Part shown: positions 34,715 through 43,529 of the stretch, in pieces
How positions within the stretch are numbered: position 1 is the stretch's first letter
How the letters are laid out: the number at the start of each line of letters is the position of its first letter
Source of the DNA: Bacteroidales bacterium
GTDB lineage: Bacteria > Bacteroidota > Bacteroidia > Bacteroidales > Muribaculaceae
Length of the DNA stretch: 64,000 nucleotides
Assembly (NCBI GenBank): GCA_004557385.1
Contig: SFEA01000012.1
Location: 1 to 64,000, forward strand
Direction of reading: 5' to 3'
Notes under the pieces: model-generated
What the model was told of the DNA's origin: nothing
The model's input: the letters and a program-made list of their open reading frames with translations, nothing else
The model's database searches: none
Translations under genes and position numbers: made by a program

Positions 34715-34732
34715 GTTGTAATGTTTTATATG

Positions 34733-34764
34733 GCAAAGTTAATATAATTGTATTACATTTGCAA
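34733..34764 (-). promoter_or_regulatory. Toxin-antitoxin promoter with palindromic operator
   Basis: A -7 element TAACTTTGC (minus strand, 34733-34741) and the palindrome TAATATAATTGTATTA (34740-34755, one mismatched pair) between it and a weak -33 box near 34762. The position fits a ribbon-helix-helix repressor site. The remaining stretch up to 35003 contains a short scrap of the island repeat (GGTTGCATACCCGGCAG near 34829) and a TAATTTTGC promoter for the next gene. Confidence 0.55.
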
Positions 34765-35003
34765 GCATCATATTCTGGAAAAGTTGGGTGTTATTAACTC
34801 TTCATAATCGTTCCCTCATAGGTTATAAGGTTGCATACCCGGCAGCGAGGAAGTTGTGCAGAGCCAAGCATCATGAGGCATAGTTGCCGAAAAGCCTATC
34901 AATGCTGTAATTTTGACCACTTTTTTGTGCGGGCTATTAATATGTATGTGCGATATTTTCAATAATTTTGCACTCTGAATAAATAATTAATCGACTGAAA
35001 ACT

Positions 35004-35972
35004 ATGATTTATAGAAATAAATTCATTGCCTTGGCGGGTTTGCTGATGGCGCTGGTTGTTGGCAACAATGCTGCTGCTCAGGAGCTTATTAAGTATGGCA
35101 ATTTCAATTCGTGGATTACACGCAACATCAAGGAGTCGAGCGTGCTTGGCGGCAACACCAAGCAGGTGTATGAAATAGGTCCTACGCAAACCATCAACGG
35201 CGCCAAAGCCTATGTGAACATGGGCGGCTCGCCGTGGGCAACGTCGAATGTTTATTGCAAGGTGATGGGCATCACCAAGTGCAGCAACGCTGTTGTGCCC
35301 GATGTGCGCAGTGGCAGCGACAAGTGCGTGAAAATGAGCACCATATTCGAGCACGTTAAGGCTATGGGCATGATAAACATGGATGTGCTTGTTAGCGGCA
35401 GCATTTTCTTGGGTCAGGTGATGGAGCCAATCACCAGCAGCAAGAGCCCTTACAGCAAAATGGAGATGGGCGTGCCGTTCACCCGACGTCCCAAATATTT
35501 GTCGTTCGACTATAAGGTGCACATCCCCGAAGGCGGAACAAGGGTCTATAGCAGCGGTTTCGGCAAGAAAAAGACGCTCGCCGGGCAAGATTATGCCGAG
35601 GTGTATGTGCTGCTGCAACGCCGTTGGGAGGACTCGAAAGGCAACATTCATGCTGCCCGTGTGGGCACCGCCCGCGAGCGCTTTGGCAAAAGCACCAGTG
35701 GCTGGGTGAATGGTCACAAAATGACCATCCACTACGGCGACATCACCAAGACGTCGTATTATAAGCCATATATGGCGCTGCTCAACGGCGAGGTGGTGTA
35801 TTATGCACGCAACAGCAAGGGCAAGATGGTGAAGGTGATTGAAGAGGCTTGGGACGATGCCAACGCCACTCCCACGCATGTGCTCGTGATGGCTTCGTCG
35901 GGGTGCGGCGTGGCATACACCGGCACTGTGGGCATGGTGCTTTGGGTCGACAATATGGCTTGGGGCTTTTAA
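35004..35972 (+). CDS. Secreted PCMD-domain protein
   Basis: 322 residues. Sec signal peptide (about 1-25, ending NNAAAQ). The mature protein looks like a PCMD (putative carbohydrate metabolism domain) protein: N-terminal NGNFNSW-like segment, PKYLSFDYKVHIPEG in the centre, EVYVLLQRRW, and a C-terminal GTVGMVLWVDNMAWGF. Such beta-sandwich proteins are probably surface carbohydrate-binding or adhesin parts. No lipobox and no C-terminal secretion domain. Monocistronic. Confidence 0.75.
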   Translation: MIYRNKFIALAGLLMALVVGNNAAAQELIKYGNFNSWITRNIKESSVLGGNTKQVYEIGPTQTINGAKAYVNMGGSPWATSNVYCKVMGITKCSNAVVPDVRSGSDKCVKMSTIFEHVKAMGMINMDVLVSGSIFLGQVMEPITSSKSPYSKMEMGVPFTRRPKYLSFDYKVHIPEGGTRVYSSGFGKKKTLAGQDYAEVYVLLQRRWEDSKGNIHAARVGTARERFGKSTSGWVNGHKMTIHYGDITKTSYYKPYMALLNGEVVYYARNSKGKMVKVIEEAWDDANATPTHVLVMASSGCGVAYTGTVGMVLWVDNMAWGF

Positions 35973-36068
35973 CGAGCCTCGTGGCTTATTGCGGCAAACA
36001 CCCAACGAGGTATTTTAGAGTCTTGAAAATAATAGTACAAAAAACTTTTTTCTATCCCACCGCAAGCA

Positions 36069-37514
36069 ATGACAACCAACAATGGCGGCGACGCAAACGC
36101 GCATACTGATGGCATACGGCGTTTTGGCATAGAGGTGATGAACAGTCTGCCTTACGAGCCCAATGCCGACCAGATGATGCTTATTGCCCAGTTCGGACAT
36201 TTCTTGTTTCATCGCTCCGACGATGCCGTGTTTTTGCTGGGCGGATATGCCGGTACGGGTAAGACATCGATGACCGGTGCCATAGTGAAAACTCTCACCG
36301 AGCACAACATCAAGTGCGTGCTGCTGGCGCCAACGGGGCGTGCCGCCAAGGTGTTCACCGAGTATTCGCATCACACTGCCTACACCATTCATCGCAAAAT
36401 ATATAGGCAGAAGGCTTACGGCACCGAGGGCTTTGGCATTGCCGACAACCGCCACACCGACACGTTCTTTATTGTCGACGAAGCGTCGATGATTTCAAAC
36501 ACGCCGGGCGACAACAGTGTGTTTGGCTCGGGCCGCTTGCTCGACGACCTTATTCATTATGTATATAGCGGCGCCGGATGCCGCTTGGTGCTAATTGGCG
36601 ACCGCGCACAGCTGCCGCCGGTGGGGCAGACCGACAGCCCGGCATTGAGCCGCGCCGTGCTGCAAAGCTATGGGTTGACGGTGTTCGAGACGTTTCTTGC
36701 CGACACCCGTCGCCAATCGGCTCATTCGGGCATCTTGCACAACGCCACGCTGCTGCGACAGATGATGGCTGAAAACCGCTTACAAAAGCCCGTGCTCAAT
36801 TTCACCGGGTTCGACGACATACAATCGATTTCGAGCGAATATCTGCTTGAGCAAATATCCGACTGCTATGCCGCCGACGGACTGAACGAAACCATAGTGG
36901 TGACGCGGAGCAACAAGCGGGCAACCATGTTCAATATGGGCATACGCAACCAGATTCTCTATCGCGAGGACGAGCTGGTGAGCGGCGACATGCTGCTGGT
37001 GTCGAAAAACAATTATTTCTGGAGCGAGGAATATGACGAACTCGATTTCATTGCCAACGGCGACGTGATGCGCGTGGTGAGGGTTCGTGGCGAGGTGGAG
37101 ACGCGCTACGGGCTGCGTTTTGCCAACGTCACCGTGGAGTTCCCCGACCATAACAACCTGGAATTGGAAGTGAAGATTGTGCTTGATGCGCTGGTGAGCG
37201 ATGCCCCGGCGCTGTCGCGTGCGCAGAGCGAGCAGCTGTTTGCCGACGTGATGGCAGAATTAGAGGGCGACAAACGCTCGCGCTATCGTGCGCTGAAAAA
37301 GCATCCCTATTTCAATGCTCTTCAGGTGAAATATGCCTACACGGTCACCTGCCACAAAGCGCAGGGCGGTCAGTGGCGAAATGTGTTTATCGATATGGGA
37401 TATATTGCCGACGAGGCGTTTGCACAACTCGATTTCTTCCGATGGCTCTACACAGCCATTTCGCGTGCGCGCGGACATGTCTACCTAATCAATTGCCCGC
37501 TCGAGAGCACATAA
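36069..37514 (+). CDS. RecD-like ATP-dependent DNA helicase
   Basis: 481 residues, superfamily 1B helicase. Walker A GGYAGTGKTSM near residue 58, APTGRAAKVF (motif Ia), FIVDEASMI (Walker B), IGDRAQLPPVGQ (motif III), TRSNKRA, YAYTVTCHKAQGGQW and LYTAISRARG (motifs V-VI). It lacks the N-terminal domain of RecD and RecB/RecC partners are not nearby, so it belongs to the short RecD-like/Pif1-like group common in Bacteroidales, with likely roles in repair or replication-fork processing. Convergent with a small membrane protein gene. Confidence 0.92.
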   Translation: MTTNNGGDANAHTDGIRRFGIEVMNSLPYEPNADQMMLIAQFGHFLFHRSDDAVFLLGGYAGTGKTSMTGAIVKTLTEHNIKCVLLAPTGRAAKVFTEYSHHTAYTIHRKIYRQKAYGTEGFGIADNRHTDTFFIVDEASMISNTPGDNSVFGSGRLLDDLIHYVYSGAGCRLVLIGDRAQLPPVGQTDSPALSRAVLQSYGLTVFETFLADTRRQSAHSGILHNATLLRQMMAENRLQKPVLNFTGFDDIQSISSEYLLEQISDCYAADGLNETIVVTRSNKRATMFNMGIRNQILYREDELVSGDMLLVSKNNYFWSEEYDELDFIANGDVMRVVRVRGEVETRYGLRFANVTVEFPDHNNLELEVKIVLDALVSDAPALSRAQSEQLFADVMAELEGDKRSRYRALKKHPYFNALQVKYAYTVTCHKAQGGQWRNVFIDMGYIADEAFAQLDFFRWLYTAISRARGHVYLINCPLEST

Positions 37515-37528
37515 GGCAGCTCTCGCGC

Positions 37529-38005
37529 TCAGTCTTTCTTCAGATTCTTGCCTTTGTGCGGAATGCGGAAGTGCATCTTGTCGAGCTCAAAGCGCAGGTT
37601 GAAGTTGAACGGCAGCAATGAGATTATCGACGAAGCCAGTGCACAAATCATCAATCCGTAGCTGATGTTAAAGCCGATGCCGATGCCGGCATAGCGATAC
37701 ACATCGGGCATTTGAATGAGCACAAAATGCTTTGCGGCAACGTAGAAAGCCAATCCCAACGCAATCAGCACAGCCACACCGGCGCCCCAATAGCGGTGCT
37801 TGAGGCAGTTGAGCGCAATCGCGCCAAAGCAGCTCACAAAGGGCAGCAAGGCAAACAACTGCTTCAGCAGGTCGTCCGACTCGCTGATGGTGTACGACGA
37901 ATATGAGAATCCGGTGATTCCTCCGGAAAATTCTATGTTGAACAGCGGCAGAAACACATACACAATGAGTGCTGCCACCAACAATATGTTAGTTATTATC
38001 TTCAT
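37529..38005 (-). CDS. Four-span membrane protein of unknown function
   Basis: 158 residues from ATG 38005 (MKIITNILLVAALIV); the longer frame has no membrane-protein character before that Met. Four hydrophobic segments (about 5-21, 50-65, 72-90, 108-130) and a charged C-terminal tail (KMHFRIPHKGKNLKKD). I recognise no family. It ends 14 bases from the helicase gene, convergently. Confidence 0.65.
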   Translation of the reverse strand: MKIITNILLVAALIVYVFLPLFNIEFSGGITGFSYSSYTISESDDLLKQLFALLPFVSCFGAIALNCLKHRYWGAGVAVLIALGLAFYVAAKHFVLIQMPDVYRYAGIGIGFNISYGLMICALASSIISLLPFNFNLRFELDKMHFRIPHKGKNLKKD

Positions 38006-38298
38006 GACAGTTAGCGTTTTAATAATGTGCGGCGCGCGGCAAGCCATAAGCCCGTGGCGCTGCTTCAAATCACGAAGTTAGCAATTTAATGTCTATTACG
38101 CAACTTGCGCCCGCTTTTTATGCTTTTTTTACGCAATCTGAATATGCTCCCTAAATATGCTCTTAATATTTGGCAATAATATTCCGCTCAAAAATCTATG
38201 GTTACGTTGAGGAAACAGTTGTATGTGTTAAATAATGTAAAATTTAAATCCCCCCCCCGAAAATTGGTTATATTTGCTAAAATAAACTTTATTAAATT

Positions 38299-39525
38299 AT
38301 GAAAAGCGTAAAAATAGCTGCAATTATGCTGCTGGCGATGGTGTTGCCGGCATGCTCTGATAGTGATGAAGGTAAAGGCGAAGGTGACAACAGCTTGCAG
38401 CCTCGTGTTGAAATCACGCTCACTCGAAGCGAGAGTGTGACGATGAACAAACAAAACAATTTCGGTTTCAAAATGCTGAAAACCGTAATGGACAACGGCA
38501 CAAACACCAATGTGGCGGTTTCACCATACAGCATGTCGCAGGTGCTTGCCATGTTGGCTAATGGTGCTAAGGGCGATGTTCACAACGAAATTGTGGGTTT
38601 ACTTAGCAATGCGGGTACGAATATCGATGAAATCAATGGCTATTACAAAAAACTCAATGAGGGTATTGCTACAACCGACAAGACCACAAAGATTGAAATA
38701 GTGAATGGATTGTGGGCTGCAAAAGGCTATCCGTTCACGCCCGATTTCGAAAAAGTCAATACCACTTATTATGGCGCTATAGTGCAATCATTCGACACTT
38801 ATGGCGATGTGATAAGTTATTACAAAAAGAACATGAGTGAGAATATTTCTTCGGCTGTTGCCGAAGTCTTGAAAAACATGGATGAACAGCCTGTAAAAGA
38901 TTTTTCATCGAACAACACCATATATTTCAAAGGCATTTGGAAGAATAAATTCAACGTGGAAAACACCTCGTCGCAGCCATTCTATGGCGAAAACGGCGCA
39001 GGTGTTGCAAAAATGATGTCGAGAAGTCTGAGATGCCCGTTGTATGTGGGCAGATGCTGCGAAGCCGTGCAGCTTGACTATGGCAATGGCGCATTTTCGA
39101 TGATGGTGGTGTTGCCTAACGAGGGTTCTTCGGTCAACGAAGCATTAGATGAACTTTGTGAAGGTGGTTTCAGCCCAATGACCTGCAATGACAATGTGTT
39201 CGTGCAATTAAAACTGCCGCGCTTTGGCTATGAAGGCAACATAAGTATGCTCGACAACCTTATTGCATTGGGCATTAAACATTTGAAGACAGGTAATTAC
39301 ACCGGCATAATCGGCAGCGCTGTTGTTGTTAACAGTGCAAGCCAGTATATGAAGGTGACCGTTGACGAAGAGGGCACAGTGGTGAAGTCGTCGACAATTA
39401 TTGGTGGCGACATTCTTGCTCCGATGCCAGAAAAACAATTTCAGGTCAACCGCCCGTTCATTTGGGTGATTAAGGAAAACACCACCGGCACCATCCTTTT
39501 TGCAGGAAAGCAAGGAGCCGTATAA
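38299..39525 (+). CDS. Serpin lipoprotein
   Basis: 408 residues. Lipoprotein signal peptide with lipobox LPAC (C19), then an acidic Ser/Glu/Gly linker. The serpin fold follows: NVAVSPYSMSQVLAMLANGAKGD, NTIYFKGIWKNKF, MMVVLPNEG, LKLPRFGYEG, and the C-terminal NRPFIWVIKENTTGTILFAGK. The reactive-centre loop (DEEGTVVKSSTIIGGDILAP) has Thr at P14 but Val-Val-Lys at P13-P11, where inhibitory serpins carry small residues, so inhibition is uncertain. The scissile bond is probably near Ile-Leu-Ala. Predicted surface lipoprotein that could block host or rival proteases. Confidence 0.93.
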   Translation: MKSVKIAAIMLLAMVLPACSDSDEGKGEGDNSLQPRVEITLTRSESVTMNKQNNFGFKMLKTVMDNGTNTNVAVSPYSMSQVLAMLANGAKGDVHNEIVGLLSNAGTNIDEINGYYKKLNEGIATTDKTTKIEIVNGLWAAKGYPFTPDFEKVNTTYYGAIVQSFDTYGDVISYYKKNMSENISSAVAEVLKNMDEQPVKDFSSNNTIYFKGIWKNKFNVENTSSQPFYGENGAGVAKMMSRSLRCPLYVGRCCEAVQLDYGNGAFSMMVVLPNEGSSVNEALDELCEGGFSPMTCNDNVFVQLKLPRFGYEGNISMLDNLIALGIKHLKTGNYTGIIGSAVVVNSASQYMKVTVDEEGTVVKSSTIIGGDILAPMPEKQFQVNRPFIWVIKENTTGTILFAGKQGAV

Positions 39526-39556
39526 CGGCGCCGAGGCGTGAAAAACTCATTTTCAG

Positions 39557-39599
39557 GGCTGCGCGTAGTGATGAAATTATCACGGCGTAGCCTTTTTTG
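39557..39599 (+). terminator. Serpin gene terminator
   Basis: GGCTGCGC pairs with GCGTAGCC (one G-U) and GTGAT with ATCAC, followed by six T. Confidence 0.7.
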
Positions 39600-39636
39600 T
39601 TGTCATTAAGTGGCGAAGTGTCGGTTGGCGGGGCGA

Positions 39637-39706
39637 AGAAAAGATGCGTGGCTGTTGTCGCAACACCCACGCATCGGCTATTAATAGAGTCTATAAAATA
39701 ATAATT
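39637..39706 (-). ncRNA. Possible short RNA with terminator hairpin
   Basis: On the minus strand a TGTTTTGC promoter-like string near 39707-39716 is followed by an AT-rich leader and a hairpin (GATGCGTGG/CCACGCATC with inner TGTTG/CAACA), then TTTTC. The layout resembles the short RNA at 24793-24863, but sequence similarity is weak. The rest of the 39526-39990 gap holds the AraC gene promoter region and no ORF. Confidence 0.35.
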
Positions 39707-39990
39707 TGCAAAACAATAATGAGTTAAAGTAGTGTTTGTGCAAAAAAGAGATAATCAATTCTTTTGAATGTAGAGATGTTACCTTTTGTGTCTTAATAAA
39801 TCTGCATTGCAAATTTCGTGAAAAATAGCCAAACAGCAATGTTCGCAATTTCCACAAAACTTGTCAAAATGCGATAAAATATGGTCATATTGTGGTTTTA
39901 GCATAGTTTAAAAGCGGTTTTAACTATTTTTTCTGATTTGAAATGCCTATCTTTGTGGTATAGCATAATTGCAGTTATCGGACATTGATT

Positions 39991-40887
39991 ATGGATGAGA
40001 AGAACAAATTGAAAGATTCGGAAAAGAATTTCGATATAGTGGTGTCGACAAGTAATATTTCGTTTTTTCGTAACATAAAGCATCTTGAAAAATCAAATAA
40101 TGTCGACTCAAGACGCTCGCTCACACTCTTGTTTGTTACAAAAGGCAAGATAAAGCTTGAGATGAACAAGATGACAATAGTGGGCAAGCGTCATGATATG
40201 ATTGTGTGCCCACCGAACCTGGTGCGGAGCAATAGCAAAACCAGCACCAACTTCGAGGGCAATGCCATAGTGTTGTCCAACGACTTCTTGCTGTCGATTA
40301 TCAGCAACGAGCGCATCAAGTGGGCAAAGATTTTCAACCAGCGCATGTTGCCACTTGTGCACCTCGACGACGAGTTTATACATTTGCTCGATTGCTATGA
40401 GAAGCTGCTGCTCAAGCGTGTAACCGTATTTCGCGGTAGCATGTTTGATTCGGTGATTTCGCACCTCACCTTGGCATTCCTTAGCGAACTGCAATGCTAT
40501 AAGGAAAAGCAGGGCCTTGACGGATACGACTCGCCGGTGCCGGTGCGCCAATGCGATGTGCTGTTCAAAAAACTCATCACCATGGTGAACAACAACATCT
40601 CGTCGAGCAACATTCCCAACCGCTCTATTCAGTATTATGCCACCGAGCTGAACGTGACGCCCAAATATCTCACCCATGTGTGCAAATTGTGCAGCGGGCA
40701 GACCGCCAAGGAGCTCATCGACAGCATACTCATCAATCGCATCGAATACTTGCTGCTGCATTCCGACCTGTCGGTGAAGGAGATAGCCATGCAGCTGGGA
40801 TTCCCCGATGTGTCGAACTTTGGCAGATACGTCAAGACAAAATTGGGCGTTTCGCCGCGTTCTATTCGCACCAAAGCGGGCAAATAA
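39991..40887 (+). CDS. AraC-family transcriptional regulator
   Basis: 298 residues from ATG 39991; the longer frame starts with TTG. An N-terminal sensing domain (about 1-190) has no recognised ligand motif. The C-terminal AraC/XylS domain has two helix-turn-helix units: IQYYATELNVTPKYLTHVCKLCSGQTAKELIDSILINRIEYLL and VKEIAMQLGFPDVSNFGRYVKTKLGVSPRSIR. Same-strand neighbours are the serpin (upstream) and the lysozyme pair (downstream), but gaps and separate promoters leave its target open. Confidence 0.92.
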   Translation: MDEKNKLKDSEKNFDIVVSTSNISFFRNIKHLEKSNNVDSRRSLTLLFVTKGKIKLEMNKMTIVGKRHDMIVCPPNLVRSNSKTSTNFEGNAIVLSNDFLLSIISNERIKWAKIFNQRMLPLVHLDDEFIHLLDCYEKLLLKRVTVFRGSMFDSVISHLTLAFLSELQCYKEKQGLDGYDSPVPVRQCDVLFKKLITMVNNNISSSNIPNRSIQYYATELNVTPKYLTHVCKLCSGQTAKELIDSILINRIEYLLLHSDLSVKEIAMQLGFPDVSNFGRYVKTKLGVSPRSIRTKAGK

Positions 40888-40973
40888 TGGCTTGCGCTTT
40901 ATGCTTTTTATGGCATAAGCAAGCATTATTAGCGAGTAATTTCGTAACTTTGTGAGCGTAATCAGCAATAATA

Positions 40974-41735
40974 ATGAGGAGTTGTGCCAGAGGCATAGCT
41001 TCGCAACTTGCGTGTGGCGTGAAACAGATTTATATTTTTGCACTTACCATATTGATGCTTGCAGTGAGTGGCGCAGCTTGTGCCACCCACGCCAAAAAGC
41101 GTGTGAAAAAAGTTGATGTCGACGGCATCGACATCTCGCACCACAACGGCAAAATCGATTGGAAAAAGGTGCAAAAAGGTCATCCCGAAATCCGGTTTGT
41201 TTACATCAAAGCCACCGAGGGCGCGTCGTGGGTCGATTCGAACTACGAATACAACCTGAAGCATGCCCGAAAAAAAGGATTTAAGGTGGGCAGCTATCAT
41301 TTTTTTAATTATCGGGTGGGTGCTCGCGAGCAGTTCGACAATTTTGTGAAAAACGTCGACCGTAGCAAGCAGGACATCATTCCAATGGTGGACTTCGAGA
41401 AATATGGCTCGGAAAAAAACGCCCGCAAGGTGGTGGCTGAGCTCAAGGAGTTCTGCCGGTTGGTGAAGCGGCACTTTGGCGTGTATCCGATGATTTACAC
41501 CAACGAGCGCATCTACAACCTCCACCTGTATAAGGATTTCAAGCGATACCATCTGTTCATTGCCAACTACAAGCAGCGCAGCCCCGAGCTGAAAGGCGAT
41601 GCCCGCTACACCATTTGGCAGTTCAGCGAGCGCGGACGCATCGAGGGCGTGAAGGAATGTGTCGACCTCGACCGTTTTCACCCCGACTTCTCTCTCAACA
41701 GCATAACCTATTCAAAAAAGAAGCATAAGAAATGA
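40974..41735 (+). CDS. GH25 lysozyme 1 (N-acetylmuramidase)
   Basis: 253 residues. GH25 fold: VDGIDISHHNGKIDWKKV (catalytic Asp), FVYIKATEGASWVD, GSYHFFNY, IIPMVDFEKYG (Asp/Glu pair), YPMIYTNERIYN, YTIWQFSERGRIEG and VDLDRF. Cleaves the MurNAc-GlcNAc bond of peptidoglycan. From ATG 40974 the signal peptide has a 15-residue N-terminal extension; an in-frame GTG at 41019 would give a compact one (KQIYIFALTILMLAVSGAACA). A TAACTTTG promoter element lies near 40945. Overlaps the next lysozyme gene by 4 bases. Confidence 0.93.
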   Translation: MRSCARGIASQLACGVKQIYIFALTILMLAVSGAACATHAKKRVKKVDVDGIDISHHNGKIDWKKVQKGHPEIRFVYIKATEGASWVDSNYEYNLKHARKKGFKVGSYHFFNYRVGAREQFDNFVKNVDRSKQDIIPMVDFEKYGSEKNARKVVAELKEFCRLVKRHFGVYPMIYTNERIYNLHLYKDFKRYHLFIANYKQRSPELKGDARYTIWQFSERGRIEGVKECVDLDRFHPDFSLNSITYSKKKHKK

Positions 41736-42859
41736 AGCATATTTCACTCGCTATATTATTCGCCGTGTTTGCTGCCGCAGCTTTTGCGCAGATTCAGCAC
41801 ATCGAGGACCGTGGCATCGTGCCCGGCGAATCGAATGGGCTTGCCGACACCTATGACGGCATCGACGTGTCGAAGTATCAGGGCGACATCGATTGGGCTG
41901 CCATCGCCCGCAACAAAAACATCAAATTTGCCTACATCAAAGCCACCGAAGGCGCCACCTACGTCGACCCTCGTTTCGAGGAAAACATTGCCGAGGCACG
42001 CAAGCATGGCGTGAAGGTGGGTTGCTATCACTTCCTGCGCTCGTCGTCGACCATTGCCGACCAGTTTGAGAACATGAAGCGCTATGTGCGGCGCGAAGAG
42101 CAGAACCTGGTGCCGATGATTGACGTGGAGTCGATGGGCAAATGGAGCCAACAGCAGCTGGTGGACAGTCTGCACGCGTTTGCTGTGATGATTTACGAGC
42201 ACTATCGCGTGGCGCCTATAATCTACACCTATGTGAATTTCTACAACCGCAACCTCGCGGGTCGATTCACCAACTACCCGCTGTTCATTGCCCGTTACAC
42301 CGAGCCTGAGCCCGAGCTGAGCGACGGCACGAAATATGTGATATGGCAATACACCGAGCGTGGCAGGGTGAACGGCATTAAGGGCAACGTCGACCTCAGC
42401 CGCTTCGGCAACGGCTATTCGGTGCACGACATATCAATAAAGAGCCAGCACATTGTTGGCACCACTGGCCTTGACATCAAACCTGAAGATTTGGTGCTCG
42501 ACGGCTCGGAAATTAAAGCCATCACGCCCGGCAAATTCAAAACCGCAATTCCGAAGGAACGTGAGGAGGACCTGTTGAAACTCAAGCGCCAGCAAGCCGA
42601 GGAGGAAAAACGCTTGCGCAAGGAGCGCGAAAAGCAGGCTAAGAAGCAAGCCAAAGAGGCTGCCAAGCGTGCCGAGCAGGAAGCAAAGGCGCGACGTCTG
42701 GCTGCCGAACGTGGCGAGGTGACCGACAATGCCGAGGCTGGTGAACAAATCGAGCAGCGCGAGGGCGGCGCGGCTATTGAGGTGGTGAAGAAAAAGTCGG
42801 CGTCGGGCACGAGCAACGACAAGACCATACGCTTTTCAACTCGCCGCCGCACCGACTGA
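41732..42859 (+). CDS. GH25 lysozyme 2 with long charged coiled-coil tail
   Basis: 375 residues. Signal peptide to about residue 19 (AAAFAQ), then a complete GH25 domain (YDGIDVSKYQGDIDWAAI, FAYIKATEGATYVDP, GCYHFLRS, LVPMIDVESMG, YVIWQYTERGRVNG, VDLSRF). After about residue 265 comes a strongly helical, Lys/Glu/Arg/Ala-rich segment (LLKLKRQQAEEEKRLRKERE and on), probably a coiled coil of 60-70 residues, then a disordered tail. A paralogue of the preceding gene. The tail may tether the enzyme to the cell wall or a partner. Translationally coupled to lysozyme 1. Confidence 0.92.
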   Translation: MKHISLAILFAVFAAAAFAQIQHIEDRGIVPGESNGLADTYDGIDVSKYQGDIDWAAIARNKNIKFAYIKATEGATYVDPRFEENIAEARKHGVKVGCYHFLRSSSTIADQFENMKRYVRREEQNLVPMIDVESMGKWSQQQLVDSLHAFAVMIYEHYRVAPIIYTYVNFYNRNLAGRFTNYPLFIARYTEPEPELSDGTKYVIWQYTERGRVNGIKGNVDLSRFGNGYSVHDISIKSQHIVGTTGLDIKPEDLVLDGSEIKAITPGKFKTAIPKEREEDLLKLKRQQAEEEKRLRKEREKQAKKQAKEAAKRAEQEAKARRLAAERGEVTDNAEAGEQIEQREGGAAIEVVKKKSASGTSNDKTIRFSTRRRTD

Positions 42860-42912
42860 CACGCGCCTCAGCAAATATTTTGATTTTGAAAAATACTAAA
42901 AACATAATAGGT

Positions 42913-43527
42913 ATGGCAGAGATAAAAAACTTGTTATTCGACCTTGGAGGAGTGATTGTTAACATCAATCGCGACCGTTGTGTGAAGGCTTACACCGAAG
43001 CCGGTATGCCCAACGCCAACGAGCTGCTGGGCGTGTATAAGCAGAGCGGCATTTTCTTGGCGCTCGAGGAGGGAAAGGTGACTCCGCAGCAGTTTCGCGA
43101 CGAAATTCGCAAACATTTCACTTGCGAGGTGAGCGACGACACCATCGACTGGTGCTTCAAGCAGTTTTTGCTGGGCATTCCGGTTGAACGCCTGCGTGCG
43201 CTTGAGCAGCTGAAGCAGCACTATCGCATCTACATCTTGTCGAACACCAATGCCATAATGTTCGAGAGCATCATCAAAGAATACTTTGAGGGCGACGGCC
43301 ACGACATCAACTATTATGCCGATGGCGTGGTGGTGTCGTACGAGGAGCTGTGCTGCAAGCCCGATGCCCGCATCTTCATGCGATGCGTCGAGAAGTTCGG
43401 CATCAAGCCTGAGGAAACGCTGTTTTTCGACGACGGCCAGGGCAACTGCGACGCTGCCGCCGAGCTGGGATTTGCCACCTATTGCGTGAAGCCCGGCACC
43501 GAGTTCTACGACTATTTCAATAAATAA
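42913..43527 (+). CDS. HAD family hydrolase
   Basis: 204 residues from ATG 42913 (MAEIKNLLFDLGGVIVNINRD); the longer frame starts with TTG. HAD motifs: LLFDLGGVI (nucleophile Asp), ILSNTNAI (motif II Ser/Thr), the motif III Lys in CKPDARIF, and FFDDGQGNCDAA (motif IV). Similar to YihX-type sugar-phosphate phosphatases. Substrate unknown. Lies 2 bases upstream of ribF, in an apparent operon lysozyme-lysozyme-HAD-ribF-upp. Confidence 0.9.
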   Translation: MAEIKNLLFDLGGVIVNINRDRCVKAYTEAGMPNANELLGVYKQSGIFLALEEGKVTPQQFRDEIRKHFTCEVSDDTIDWCFKQFLLGIPVERLRALEQLKQHYRIYILSNTNAIMFESIIKEYFEGDGHDINYYADGVVVSYEELCCKPDARIFMRCVEKFGIKPEETLFFDDGQGNCDAAAELGFATYCVKPGTEFYDYFNK

Positions 43528-43529
43528 AG

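Noticed and set aside
40108..41043. A 311-residue minus-strand frame opposite the AraC gene
   Set aside because: The plus strand encodes a full AraC regulator. The minus frame is His/Gln/Val-rich shadow sequence.
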